From Gemmatimonadota bacterium (GTDB lineage: Bacteria; Latescibacterota; UBA2968), in contig VXRD01000045.1 of assembly GCA_009838845.1 (NCBI GenBank), forward strand, positions 1 through 50,219: a stretch of DNA of 50,219 bases, written 5' to 3'. Of this stretch, positions 34,596-43,367 are shown piece after piece (position 1 is the stretch's first letter; every line of letters begins with the position of its first letter). The notes under the pieces are model-generated. The model was not told the origin of the DNA. It saw nothing but the letters and a program-made list of their open reading frames with translations, and did not search any database. The position numbers and the translations under genes were made by a program.

Positions 34596-35348
34596 CTAAA
34601 ACCTCCAGTTGATCAACCCACTCAGTTGATCAACGCCGATTTGCACACGACGCGGTTCCGTATAGCGATAGAATTGTCCCCAATATTGTATCTGGACAGA
34701 CCATCTATTAGAAAGATGATGCGTCCAGACAAGATTGTGTTCCACGCTTAAAAATTGGTGTAGACTTGTTGTATCGAAGTCTCCGCTTTCACCCATGCCA
34801 TAGGTATGACGCCATAAGAACACAAGCGCGGGTACAGACAGGTCATAATATAGAGATGATTTGTCTGTCCATTCAAAATGCAATGCGATTGACGGCTGAA
34901 CCGAACCGACGAATTCACCAAAATATTCACGACCAGATTGTAAGTAAAATTGTCTGCGAAAATGAATAAATGCCTGTTGAACAACACCCCAATGCAACCG
35001 CAGACGACCAGACGAATCAGACCGAAAGGAGCGGTGATATGCGTATCTTACTTGAATGCGAGTTAGCTCAACCCTGTGATTGTGCCCTCGGGTAAGAGAC
35101 GATGTGAGAAGCCCAGTATCCCACATCAGGGATATGTGATGACGGCGTTTGGCATTTTGAGCGCGATATTTGATGAGCCATCCCTTGCCATCTCCATTGT
35201 AAGTAAATGGAGAAGCCAAATTATCTTTACTACGCATCAAAAACAAACCGAGACCAATACCGAATTGCCGCGTATTTTTTGTCTCGGCTTCCACAGATTG
35301 CGCAATCAACAAACATCCCACAAAAACCAAACCAATATATTTCGCCAT
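34596..35348 (-). CDS. Predicted outer-membrane beta-barrel protein
   Basis: A 250-residue protein with a signal peptide (MAKYIGLVFVGCLLIAQSVEA). The rest is a run of amphipathic strands, for example RVELTRIQVRYAYHRS, SIALHFEWTDKSSLYYDLSV and RWSVQIQYWGQFYRY, ending in Phe (LINWRF), the outer-membrane assembly signal. No known family is recognised. It sits between the caspase-barrel operon and the S41 lipoprotein gene, 3 bp from the latter. Confidence 0.65.
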   Translation of the reverse strand: MAKYIGLVFVGCLLIAQSVEAETKNTRQFGIGLGLFLMRSKDNLASPFTYNGDGKGWLIKYRAQNAKRRHHISLMWDTGLLTSSLTRGHNHRVELTRIQVRYAYHRSFRSDSSGRLRLHWGVVQQAFIHFRRQFYLQSGREYFGEFVGSVQPSIALHFEWTDKSSLYYDLSVPALVFLWRHTYGMGESGDFDTTSLHQFLSVEHNLVWTHHLSNRWSVQIQYWGQFYRYTEPRRVQIGVDQLSGLINWRF

Positions 35349-35390
35349 AAAATCAGATCTCGTATGTATTGCAAAAGGCGTGAGTTCTGG

Positions 35391-35415
35391 ATCGCGGCTA
35401 AAACCATGCCGCGAT
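35391..35415 (-). other. Hairpin between caspase and barrel genes
   Basis: A perfect 8-bp stem ATCGCGGC/GCCGCGAT with a 9-base loop, 62 bp after the second caspase stop. No T-run follows, so it is not an obvious terminator; it may protect the 3' end or separate two transcripts. Confidence 0.45.
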
Positions 35416-35476
35416 GACGGCTCTGTTGATAGGAATGAGTTAAAGCAAAAAACTTATTTGAAAAACCTCTCTCCTT

Positions 35477-37276
35477 TTATCTGCGAATACTCTTGACCGC
35501 TCCCACATCTTTCCCCCACAACAAACTCAAACTAAAGCTCAATTCCGGACCGCTGAAATTTCTACGACCTCTTATTGGCTCTGCAAAATTTGCAATCAGA
35601 TGATAGCCCGCGCTTGCGCCGAGCATCAAATACCTTCCGATGGCAAAATCAACACCACCACCGATATAAGCTCCCAAACTGGCTTGAATACGACCTTCTT
35701 GAACGATCCTCGATGTAGTCAAGTCGAGATTTAGCTTTTCAAGATCAGCCTGAACGTTGACAGTTCGCCCCTCATCGTCTTCTTGCACCTTAACGCTAAC
35801 GCCTTCCGCCTCAATATCGACGTTTGGTACATCTCGTCCTATACCAACTTTTTGAGAGGTGTCTGATAAAAAATAGGACCCCGCACTTGCGACAACATAA
35901 GGGCGAAAAGGGGATGGTGCCAGAGGCCAGTAGTACCTTACACCAAAAAGCAGAGGCATAACAACGACGGCATCCTCTGATATGCCTATAACACCCACAT
36001 TTTGCTCGATCTCTGCAATCAACCCAGCCCATCGAACCATCAAAGCCAGATTTTCTTTGAGCTGATAGATATAAGCGACAGCCCCCATCACATTCTCTGC
36101 ACTCTGCTGTACCAATCCGCTCCCTACACTTTGCCGCGCCAATCCGCCTGTGCTGGTAGTAGATCTTCCAACTGGATTCCAATATCCGCCGCGCAATTCG
36201 ATCCGAGAGCGCTTTACGCTATATTTAATCCCGCCCCGAGTTGTGGTACGTTCTCGTGCAACAATTTCAAAATCATCTTCGTCAAGTATCTCGCGCTGTC
36301 CCATCGCCAATTCGACCGAAGCTGTAGCCGATTGAATCTCACGGGCCATGTGAACGCGATACGTGCCGGGTTCCAAACCCAACTCAACGCGCCGTCCAGC
36401 GGGCTTGAACAACTCTGCGATCAACTGTCGATTGGCATTTCGAATAAAAAATCGCCCCTGAAGCGACTCCGCCAAAACCAGTCCCGCCGACGTTTGTCGC
36501 ACATCCGTCATCACCACATCGCCCGTACCCGTCATCTTGATATCATAAGCTGGATGCTGTGCCCCTCCTCGTGTGCGTTCCGTGCCCTCCAATGTATTTT
36601 GAAACGCGAAGTGATAGGCTTCATTCAACGTGACGCGCCCATCCCCGGTCACATCTGCTGCACCGCGCAATCCCGACACCAGATAATGCGAAAAAAACGA
36701 CGCCCCAATCGCATCCGACTCCTGCGCCGCTTCATCTTCTGAACTCGACGTCAAAAACGCATACCCCCGCATATCCGACGACGCATCCACCATAAACGCC
36801 TTTTGTCGTCTTCCGCCCTTCAATCGCGTAATCGCACCAGAAGCACAGGCATCCAAAATAGCAATATGCACTTCGGCTTCCATCCTATCCATTGCATTGC
36901 GAAGGCGTACGTAGGAAAAAAGCGATTCACCCAACCTAAGGCCATTTTCATCGGCGTGTCCCGAATAATAGATAATGACCTCTCGCCGCGCTGCTTCCGC
37001 AGATGCAACCCGATTGTGCAATACGTGCAAAGCCATCTCAAGATCGTCAACGCGCGGATCGGATAACAAAACACCGGCATCAACCCCACCCATTGTTTCC
37101 ATGACCTGCACAAAATTTTGAGCATCAGAGACAGCATATTGCAGGGTCTCGCGCTTTGCCCCGCCATCATTGGCACCCACAGCCAGCACCCACCGCCGCA
37201 CGCCATCTACCGCATACAGATCTTGAACAATCAGAACACAGAGTACCATCATAAGAGCCAAAACGCGACCAAACAT
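35477..37276 (-). CDS. Caspase-like (C14) domain protein with EF-hand loop and C-terminal beta-barrel
   Basis: A 599-residue secreted protein. The signal peptide is about 1-22. The caspase-like domain (about 25-265) has H107 in IIYYSGHADENG and C144 in ILDACASGAI, the expected His-Cys dyad. An EF-hand loop DVTGDGRVTLNE (208-219) sits inside the domain, suggesting calcium control as in metacaspases. A middle strand domain (about 265-345) is followed by a strand-rich C-terminus (about 365-590, including FGVRYYWPLAPSPFRPYVVASAGSYF) like an outer-membrane barrel, ending in a basic tail GKDVGAVKSIRR. Strong AGGAGG before ATG 37276. It pairs with a paralogue at 39015-40583. Confidence 0.85.
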   Translation of the reverse strand: MFGRVLALMMVLCVLIVQDLYAVDGVRRWVLAVGANDGGAKRETLQYAVSDAQNFVQVMETMGGVDAGVLLSDPRVDDLEMALHVLHNRVASAEAARREVIIYYSGHADENGLRLGESLFSYVRLRNAMDRMEAEVHIAILDACASGAITRLKGGRRQKAFMVDASSDMRGYAFLTSSSEDEAAQESDAIGASFFSHYLVSGLRGAADVTGDGRVTLNEAYHFAFQNTLEGTERTRGGAQHPAYDIKMTGTGDVVMTDVRQTSAGLVLAESLQGRFFIRNANRQLIAELFKPAGRRVELGLEPGTYRVHMAREIQSATASVELAMGQREILDEDDFEIVARERTTTRGGIKYSVKRSRIELRGGYWNPVGRSTTSTGGLARQSVGSGLVQQSAENVMGAVAYIYQLKENLALMVRWAGLIAEIEQNVGVIGISEDAVVVMPLLFGVRYYWPLAPSPFRPYVVASAGSYFLSDTSQKVGIGRDVPNVDIEAEGVSVKVQEDDEGRTVNVQADLEKLNLDLTTSRIVQEGRIQASLGAYIGGGVDFAIGRYLMLGASAGYHLIANFAEPIRGRRNFSGPELSFSLSLLWGKDVGAVKSIRR

Positions 37277-37322
37277 TGCAATTCTTCCTCCTTTGGACCT
37301 CTCTCCTCATCCGTGATATAAT

Positions 37323-39002
37323 CTAAAACGCCCGCCGAAACCGCACCCAAACCCGCCAATCAACCAGATCGTTTGCATCCAGTGGCCGGGCAAAAAACAC
37401 GCGCAAATTATCGGTCTTTAATCCAAATCCCGCACTCGTTACAACCCGTGTTTCAACAGGCCCTCTATCCGAAAACCACGCCTTACCCGCATCAAAAAAT
37501 ACACCGATGCCAACATCATCTAAAGGCCAGTCATCCCTAAAATGAGCTTCGCCATCAACCCAATAAATCGCATTAAACAGCACCATGCGATCTCCCTCAT
37601 AAGCATTCAATCCATAACCCCTAAGCGAAGAAGGACCTCCGAGACGATAGAGAAATTGCACGGGCACACGTCCTCGTCCAGTACCCGCGCGAACGCGCAA
37701 ATTCAATTGGGTCCCACGCCCCGCATACTGATAGCGGCGCACATCCAGGATATAGCGTTCAAAATCAAAATCGCCTCCCCAAATACCACCTGCTTTCTCA
37801 GCCTGTGCCATTAAACGCCATCCCTGTCGAGACCGTTGGCTCGCACGACTATCTAACTGTAGTGTACCCATTACACTGTGCATTTGCCCGGCCTCAATCT
37901 CTGGATTGGGTCGAAAATTCATCCGGCTACCCCATCGATCGCCAAATAGATTCCAGGAAACGCTATTGGGCATCGACTCGAAAACATCTACACCCACCTG
38001 TCCTCGAACCTCTACCATGCGGTCAAAATCCCGAAAAATATAAGTACTGGCCCCCTCCCGACGATAATAGTCTCTAAAATCGCGTCGCAACAAAAAGGCA
38101 AAAATCGAATTTTCTATCTCATCAATACGCCAATTATCTTGCGTATTTGTCAACCCGTGCAATTCAAAACCCAGCGCGACCATGTTGTCCTTTGACGCAC
38201 CAGAAAAAGTAAAAAACTCAGCACCAGCCTGATAATCCCACCGATTACTCCCAAAGCCATAACCCACTTCGCCATAGTGCGCCACCCCGCGCGAAGTGCG
38301 ATATTTCAATGGCAATCGCCAGCCAATAAAAACGCCATCCACCCGATTGTAACGCACCAAAAAATCTTCGTGATCAATGCGCCAAATATTCGAAAATGGA
38401 GCAATACGCGCCTTCCAGGAACCCAGGCGGTGGTGTGCTATGTGGGAGACAGACGGTTTATATCCGGGCAATAAACGAGCAATGCGATCAAACGCCTCCA
38501 CCTCTAATTCCCGACCAACAGTTCCCATTTTATCAATTTGAACAACGCCAACCACATTGACCAGCGTTAAAGTGGCAGCCTTGCGATCATGGACCATTGC
38601 AAACAGACCAATAACAGCATCTGCTTCCTTCTGCAAATACACCGACACGCGCTCGCGTTTCTTCCATGACTGAACGGTTATCTCCCAACCCATCGCATCT
38701 AAATATCGCGCAATTTTGTCCATACGCATTGCAATCTCATCAACCGACAGAGTATGCACACGCACCAGCTTCAGATCTGATAGGGCTTCACCAATTTTTT
38801 TATTTTTACTTTTGACCCTTTCAGCGACCTGCTTCAACATCAATTGTCCAATAGACACATCCGCAGTGACATCTTTGGACTCAAATACATCCAGTGATTT
38901 AACCTCCACATAACCCAAATGACTGGAAATATCTTGTTGTGCATTCGCGATTCCAAAAATCAAAAAACAAATGACACTCGCGCACAAAATCATTCGGCAC
39001 AT
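37323..39002 (-). CDS. DUF4252 domain fused to Omp85-type outer-membrane barrel
   Basis: A 559-residue protein. After a signal peptide (1-21, ending IANA) comes a DUF4252-like domain (about 30-180: TADVSIGQLMLKQVAERV, MGWEITVQSWKKRERVSVYL, DRKAATLTLVNVVGVVQIDKM). The rest (about 195-559) is a 16-strand-type surface-antigen barrel with the Omp85 signature YRLGGPSSLRGYG and a C-terminal Phe (RVWVRFRRAF). No POTRA domains are seen, although Omp85 proteins normally use them to contact substrate. DUF4252 could take that place. GGAGGAG lies 3 bp before ATG. Neighbours are caspase-barrel genes on both sides. The function is unknown. Confidence 0.82.
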   Translation of the reverse strand: MCRMILCASVICFLIFGIANAQQDISSHLGYVEVKSLDVFESKDVTADVSIGQLMLKQVAERVKSKNKKIGEALSDLKLVRVHTLSVDEIAMRMDKIARYLDAMGWEITVQSWKKRERVSVYLQKEADAVIGLFAMVHDRKAATLTLVNVVGVVQIDKMGTVGRELEVEAFDRIARLLPGYKPSVSHIAHHRLGSWKARIAPFSNIWRIDHEDFLVRYNRVDGVFIGWRLPLKYRTSRGVAHYGEVGYGFGSNRWDYQAGAEFFTFSGASKDNMVALGFELHGLTNTQDNWRIDEIENSIFAFLLRRDFRDYYRREGASTYIFRDFDRMVEVRGQVGVDVFESMPNSVSWNLFGDRWGSRMNFRPNPEIEAGQMHSVMGTLQLDSRASQRSRQGWRLMAQAEKAGGIWGGDFDFERYILDVRRYQYAGRGTQLNLRVRAGTGRGRVPVQFLYRLGGPSSLRGYGLNAYEGDRMVLFNAIYWVDGEAHFRDDWPLDDVGIGVFFDAGKAWFSDRGPVETRVVTSAGFGLKTDNLRVFFARPLDANDLVDWRVWVRFRRAF

Positions 39003-39014
39003 ATTCTCCTCCGA

Positions 39015-40583
39015 TCAGAATAACAACAAACCCAACCCCACGCTGTACTCCATCCCACTATAGTCCGTTTGCCCATCCACCGGCACAGCAAAAGGCTCGA
39101 CAAACCGATTATAGCCTATGCGTCCACCCAGAACAAAAAACTTCATAAACGGCACATCCAGTCCACCACCCCAATACAACCCATTCACTTCATCGACATT
39201 CTCATCCAATACTTTACCCGTGTACCGACCAACGCCTCCTTCGGCATAAGGGCGCAGAGGTGAACGCCACATATTCAAAGGCATATAAATACGCAGACTG
39301 ACCAGCTCAGATGACACGCCTGCTTTTTTTTCATCGTCAGCAAACGAAAATCCCGAACGAGAATAATTGATCGAAACATGTTCTGTGGGCCAGAATCCAA
39401 AAATCCAGACTTTGCTATCATCCCCCAGTTGCCATGCACCCCTGCTGCGTTCAAGACGCCATCTGCCGGATAGCCTGTGTGGATAGCGGGCAGATGTCCC
39501 GGTTGCTGGCTTCCTCAACGCAGGCCCTCGGCTTGTGGTTTTTTCGCGCACCTGAGAGCGAAAATGCCGATCCTCAAGCAAAAACCGCTCACCCTTTTTT
39601 AACGCGACCTTTGAATGCAACAATTGCGTTCGCTGTTCAAAATGAATGTCATAAACCTCGGGTTCCAATCCCAACTCGAGCGTTTGCCCGGCGGTCTTGT
39701 CCAGCTCTGCCACCAGTTGCTCCTGCGAATTGCGCACAAAAAATCGGCCATTCAACTCATCCGACAAAATCAAACTCGCCGACGTCTCTCGCACATCGGT
39801 CATCACCACATCGCCTGTACCCGTCATCTTAATATCATAAGCCGGATGCTGCGCCCCTCCCTGAGTTTTTTCGGTTCGCTTCAGCGTATTGCGAAATGCA
39901 AACGCATACGCTTCGCTGAGTGTCACCTTACCATCACCGGTCACATCTGCTGCACCCCGCAAGCCAGACACCAGATAATGCGTGAAAAACGATCCGCGAA
40001 TGCGATCCGATTCTTGTGCAGCCTCATTTTCGGAACTCGAAGTCAAAAACGCATACCCCCGCATATCCGACGACGTATCGACCATAAAGGCTTTTTGCCT
40101 TTGCCCGCCTTTCAGGCGCGTAATAGCGCCCGAAGCACACGCATCGAGCACAGTAATATGCACATCCGCCTGAACGCTATTCATTGCATCGCGCAAAGCG
40201 CGATAGGTCAACCGATCTTCTCCCAACAGCAACCCATTTTCATCGGCATGCCCCGAATAATACAGGACAACTTCGATGCGACTCGACGATTGGGATGCTT
40301 TTATAACCCGAGATTGCAAATCCATCAAAACCCGTTTAAAATTTTCCAAACTCGGCTCGGCCAATAAAAATTGATCCTCAGATTCAACCCCACCCATCAT
40401 CTCTAAAACACGAGCAAAATGTTTTGCATCCGATACGGCATAACGCAGTGGTGTGCGTTTCACCCCACCAAAATTTGCGCCAGCCGCCAACACAAAACGC
40501 CGCACAACCTGTGTTGCCTCAATTCCCTGAGCACATAACAGCAGACCGATCCCCAACAGTACTGCCCATCGGCGCAACATCAC
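39015..40583 (-). CDS. Caspase-like (C14) domain protein with EF-hand loop and C-terminal beta-barrel (paralogue)
   Basis: A 522-residue paralogue of the protein at 35477-37276. The signal peptide is about 1-23. The His-Cys dyad is H112 (LYYSGHADENG) and C149 (VLDACASGAI); the EF-hand loop DVTGDGKVTLSE (213-224) is intact. Blocks AFLTSSSENEAAQESD and GGAQHPAYDIKMTGTGDVVMTD are shared almost unchanged with the paralogue. The C-terminal third is strand-rich and ends in Phe (GLGLLLF), as in outer-membrane barrels. Its start overlaps the anti-sigma stop (ATGA type), so the two are translationally coupled. The DNA blocks shared by both paralogues could recombine and delete the gene between them. 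Confidence 0.86.
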   Translation of the reverse strand: MMLRRWAVLLGIGLLLCAQGIEATQVVRRFVLAAGANFGGVKRTPLRYAVSDAKHFARVLEMMGGVESEDQFLLAEPSLENFKRVLMDLQSRVIKASQSSSRIEVVLYYSGHADENGLLLGEDRLTYRALRDAMNSVQADVHITVLDACASGAITRLKGGQRQKAFMVDTSSDMRGYAFLTSSSENEAAQESDRIRGSFFTHYLVSGLRGAADVTGDGKVTLSEAYAFAFRNTLKRTEKTQGGAQHPAYDIKMTGTGDVVMTDVRETSASLILSDELNGRFFVRNSQEQLVAELDKTAGQTLELGLEPEVYDIHFEQRTQLLHSKVALKKGERFLLEDRHFRSQVREKTTSRGPALRKPATGTSARYPHRLSGRWRLERSRGAWQLGDDSKVWIFGFWPTEHVSINYSRSGFSFADDEKKAGVSSELVSLRIYMPLNMWRSPLRPYAEGGVGRYTGKVLDENVDEVNGLYWGGGLDVPFMKFFVLGGRIGYNRFVEPFAVPVDGQTDYSGMEYSVGLGLLLF

Positions 40584-41338
40584 CTGCCCCCTTTGTAAAG
40601 CGTAATGACAAACTGCTCAAATTCTCTTCCCACCCTCAATGAATCGGGACCACCCTTTGCCGCCTGTGCCACATCGCGCACGTCAAAAGACATATCTGCT
40701 GTCAAAAAATAAAACCGTTCCCACTTTGGAGCATCATCCAGTTCGTAAGAATAATCCAGAGACACCGGATCGCCCTGTATCAAGCGCACGGCACTTGTTC
40801 CCGATGAGGGCAAATGCCGCGTCACAGTGCCGCGCCCATCCACAGACACAATCACCCCAAAAGGCTTGCCCGCCGCGCGATAAAAAATCTGAATCAAATC
40901 GCCTGTATAAGCCACACTGCTATCCGACAATTGTTCAATCTCAGACGCCCTTTTTCGATATAGCAACAAATCCGGCTTTACGCCTTTTAACCGAATGCCA
41001 TCCATCCCTTTCCGATCCCAGGGTGGCGGCACTTCAGGCCCCGGTAAAAAGATCGAAAAAACAACGGCGAGCAAAATCACAGCGGCCAATGCAAAACGCG
41101 GACCGAACCGCGATATACTCGGCACCCCTCGCCTCTCCGACCGGCGCGCAACCTGCCGCGCAACCCACTCAGTCGGATAGGACGCGTGAATTTCTCGATC
41201 TGACCCTTCCAATGCCTCCAGGCGCGCCCTCAAATCCGGGTCCTCATCCAGCGCCCTTTGAACAGCTCTCATCTCTTCTTCCGGCAGTTCATTCAGCCGA
41301 AAACGCTCCAGTTTCCAATCACCGCGTTGTCTCCTCAT
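40580..41338 (-). CDS. Anti-sigma factor with DUF4384-like periplasmic domain
   Basis: A 252-residue membrane protein. The cytoplasmic part (1-80: WKLERFRLNELPEEEMRAVQRALDED) resembles non-zinc anti-sigma domains, with no HxxxCxxC. One membrane helix is at about 82-98 (FALAAVILLAVVFSIFL). The periplasmic part (about 115-252) has YTGDLIQIFYRAAG, VIVSVDGRGTVTRHLP and LDYSYELDDAPKWERFYFLTA, similar to DUF4384-like domains near myxobacterial caspase genes. It should hold the ECF factor until an envelope signal is sensed. It overlaps both the sigma and caspase genes by 4 bp. Confidence 0.82.
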   Translation of the reverse strand: MRRQRGDWKLERFRLNELPEEEMRAVQRALDEDPDLRARLEALEGSDREIHASYPTEWVARQVARRSERRGVPSISRFGPRFALAAVILLAVVFSIFLPGPEVPPPWDRKGMDGIRLKGVKPDLLLYRKRASEIEQLSDSSVAYTGDLIQIFYRAAGKPFGVIVSVDGRGTVTRHLPSSGTSAVRLIQGDPVSLDYSYELDDAPKWERFYFLTADMSFDVRDVAQAAKGGPDSLRVGREFEQFVITLYKGGR

Positions 41339-41802
41339 AGATCCTCCAACTTCTCCAGCGATTCTCGCAACCCCCGCAACCGCTTTCGCACTCCAGAAAC
41401 CGACATCCCAACCTCCCGAGCGACTTCCGCCAATGTGAAACCATCCACAAAATGTAAAACCGCAATTGTTCGCGTCGAATCTCTGTGCCGGGCAAAAAGC
41501 CGGTCGAGCATCGCCCGAGCATCCAACCGCGATTCCAGATCTTCAATCCCAGCAATGTGTATCAACTTCTCATCACCCGGCAGATCGAGCCGCTGATCGC
41601 GAATGCGATTCAAACACACATTGGTCGCAATGCGATACAGCAAACTCGACGGATAGGTCGCTTTCAGACGATCCCGGCGTTGCAATACCCGCACAAAAAC
41701 ATCTTGCATGGCATCCATGGCGCGATCTTCATCTCGCAACAACCGCCGACAGCGACGCAACACCATAGGACCGTATTTTTGATATAACAATTCGACATTC
41801 AT
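41335..41802 (-). CDS. ECF-type RNA polymerase sigma factor
   Basis: A 155-residue ECF sigma factor. The sigma2 region is about 10-70 (LRRCRRLLRDEDRAMDAMQDVFVRVLQRRD, TNVCLNRIRDQR) and sigma4 about 95-150 (AVLHFVDGFTLAEVAREVGMSVSGVRKRLRGLRESL). It directs polymerase to a small regulon and probably to its own operon. ATG 41802 is chosen over TTG 41808. Its stop overlaps the anti-sigma start, with GGAGG just before it. It heads the caspase/Omp85 operon. Confidence 0.93.
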   Translation of the reverse strand: MNVELLYQKYGPMVLRRCRRLLRDEDRAMDAMQDVFVRVLQRRDRLKATYPSSLLYRIATNVCLNRIRDQRLDLPGDEKLIHIAGIEDLESRLDARAMLDRLFARHRDSTRTIAVLHFVDGFTLAEVAREVGMSVSGVRKRLRGLRESLEKLEDL

Positions 41803-41911
41803 AAACAACCCATCGCTTTATTTTTTAACACATCACACAGACCAAAATGTTACTTTTTTTTGGCAGGCACAAGATCGAGATGAATTTAAACGCTCGCCTG
41901 AGAAGGAAAAT

Positions 41912-41941
41912 TTGGTTGCTTATTTTTTTTATCCTTTATAA
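41912..41941 (+). promoter_or_regulatory. Candidate promoter of the S1-domain gene
   Basis: TTGGTT (41912-41917), 18-bp spacer and TTATAA (41936-41941), followed by an AT-rich leader of about 55 bp before ATG 42001. Confidence 0.5.
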
Positions 41942-42000
41942 ATTATTTGTTCTGTCTAACAACCCCCGTCCCTCAAAAACGATTCCACAGGTCATAAACT

Positions 42001-43278
42001 ATGAGCACCCCCGAAACAACACGCGAAACGGCTGGCGATACACCAGCCAATGCCCCTTCAGACGACGCGCCCACTGTCGAAGAACTCGACAAAAAATACG
42101 CTGAAGACACACCTGATACCGAATTTGCCGCATTACTCGAAGAAAGCGATAAGCAGAGTTATCGCGAGGTCTCTACTGGCGATAAAGTCACTGGAACGAT
42201 CCGCGAAATCGGTGACTCCACAGCTTTTATCGACTTTGGCGGCCGCAGTGAAGCATCAATAGACATTCAAGAACTGCGCGACGAATCGGGCGAATTGAAA
42301 TACAAGGCTGGCGATACCATCGAAGCCTTTGTCGCCAGCACCGATGGCGAAATACGCCTGGCATTTTCGTTGCGCGTTTCCAGTCGTCAACTCCTGCGTC
42401 AAGCACATCAAAACGACATGCCCATCGCCGGCAAAGTCACCGGCTTCAATACCGGAGGCCTTGTGGTGAATATCGGCGGCCTTCGCGCATTCTGCCCCAT
42501 GTCGCAAATCGACACGGGATATTGCGACGACCCGGCTTCGTATGCGGGCCAAACCCACAACTTCAAAATTGTTGAACTGCGAGGACGCAACAATGTCGTC
42601 GTTTCACGCCGCGCTTATCTGGAAGAAGAAAATCGCAAAAAAGCCGACGAGATGCGCCAAAAACTCTCAGAAGGTGAAGAAAGAACGGGAACCATTACAC
42701 GCATAGAACGCTTCGGCTCTTTTGTTGACCTCGGAGGAGTTGAAGGTCTGGTACACGTCTCGGAAATCAGCCACACCCGTGTAGAAAATCCGCGCAGTGT
42801 CCTAAAAAAAGGCGAAGAAGTGCGCGTGAAAATAATCGGCCTCAAGAATCTGGGCAAAAAAAATGAGCGCATATCGCTCTCTATCAAAGCACTGGAAAGA
42901 GATCCCTGGGATACGGTAGCAGAGCGCTACCAATCGGGCAGCATCATTACCGGCAAAGTCGTTTCAATCCAAAATTTCGGTGCCTTTGTCGAAATTGAAC
43001 CCGGTATTGAGGGGCTGGTCCACATCTCGCAGTTCGTCTCGGGAAAACGCATCTCAAACCCCAGCGAAGTCGTTTCAGTCGGTCAAGAAGTCAAAACCTT
43101 GATCCGCGAAATCGATTTGGGTAAAAAACGCATTTCACTCTCAATGCGCGCCGTTGAAGAACGAGATAGGCAAACGGCTGAAATTGAGGACATGGCCGCA
43201 TTCAAATCCAAGCAAACGCAAGAGTCTCAAAGCGACAATGCCATGGCCGACGCCCTTCGCCGTGCAGGACTCGCCTGA
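42001..43278 (+). CDS. rpsA: Ribosomal protein S1-like, four S1 domains
   Basis: A 425-residue protein with four S1 RNA-binding domains: about 60-125 (GDKVTGTIREIGDSTAFIDFGG), 138-205 (IAGKVTGFNTGGLVVNIGG), 222-292 (RTGTITRIERFGSFVDLGGVEGLVHVSEIS) and 308-378 (ITGKVVSIQNFGAFVEIEPGIEGLVHISQF). The acidic N-terminal 50 residues are disordered. It is shorter than the six-domain E. coli S1 (557) but has the domain number seen in several other phyla. It helps mRNAs bind the 30S subunit. Only weak Shine-Dalgarno pairing precedes ATG, as is common for rpsA. A strong terminator follows. Confidence 0.9.
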   Translation: MSTPETTRETAGDTPANAPSDDAPTVEELDKKYAEDTPDTEFAALLEESDKQSYREVSTGDKVTGTIREIGDSTAFIDFGGRSEASIDIQELRDESGELKYKAGDTIEAFVASTDGEIRLAFSLRVSSRQLLRQAHQNDMPIAGKVTGFNTGGLVVNIGGLRAFCPMSQIDTGYCDDPASYAGQTHNFKIVELRGRNNVVVSRRAYLEEENRKKADEMRQKLSEGEERTGTITRIERFGSFVDLGGVEGLVHVSEISHTRVENPRSVLKKGEEVRVKIIGLKNLGKKNERISLSIKALERDPWDTVAERYQSGSIITGKVVSIQNFGAFVEIEPGIEGLVHISQFVSGKRISNPSEVVSVGQEVKTLIREIDLGKKRISLSMRAVEERDRQTAEIEDMAAFKSKQTQESQSDNAMADALRRAGLA

Positions 43279-43294
43279 GAGGCCGTTAAAATTC

Positions 43295-43357
43295 AGCGGT
43301 CAGTTTTGCGCCATCACGTCTCGTTGGGTGATCGTTAAAAACTGACCGCTTATTTTT
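43295..43357 (+). terminator. Intrinsic terminator after rpsA
   Basis: A 13-bp stem AGCGGTCAGTTTT/AAAACTGACCGCT (43295-43307 with 43338-43350) encloses a smaller ATCAC/GTGAT hairpin and is followed by TATTTTTTT. It ends about 10 bp before the ATG of the release-factor-like gene. Confidence 0.92.
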
Positions 43358-43367
43358 TTATGTTAAA

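Noticed and set aside
41847-42104. 85-codon frame overlapping the start of rpsA
   Set aside because: It covers the promoter and AT-rich leader of rpsA and overlaps the gene in another frame; no ribosome site.
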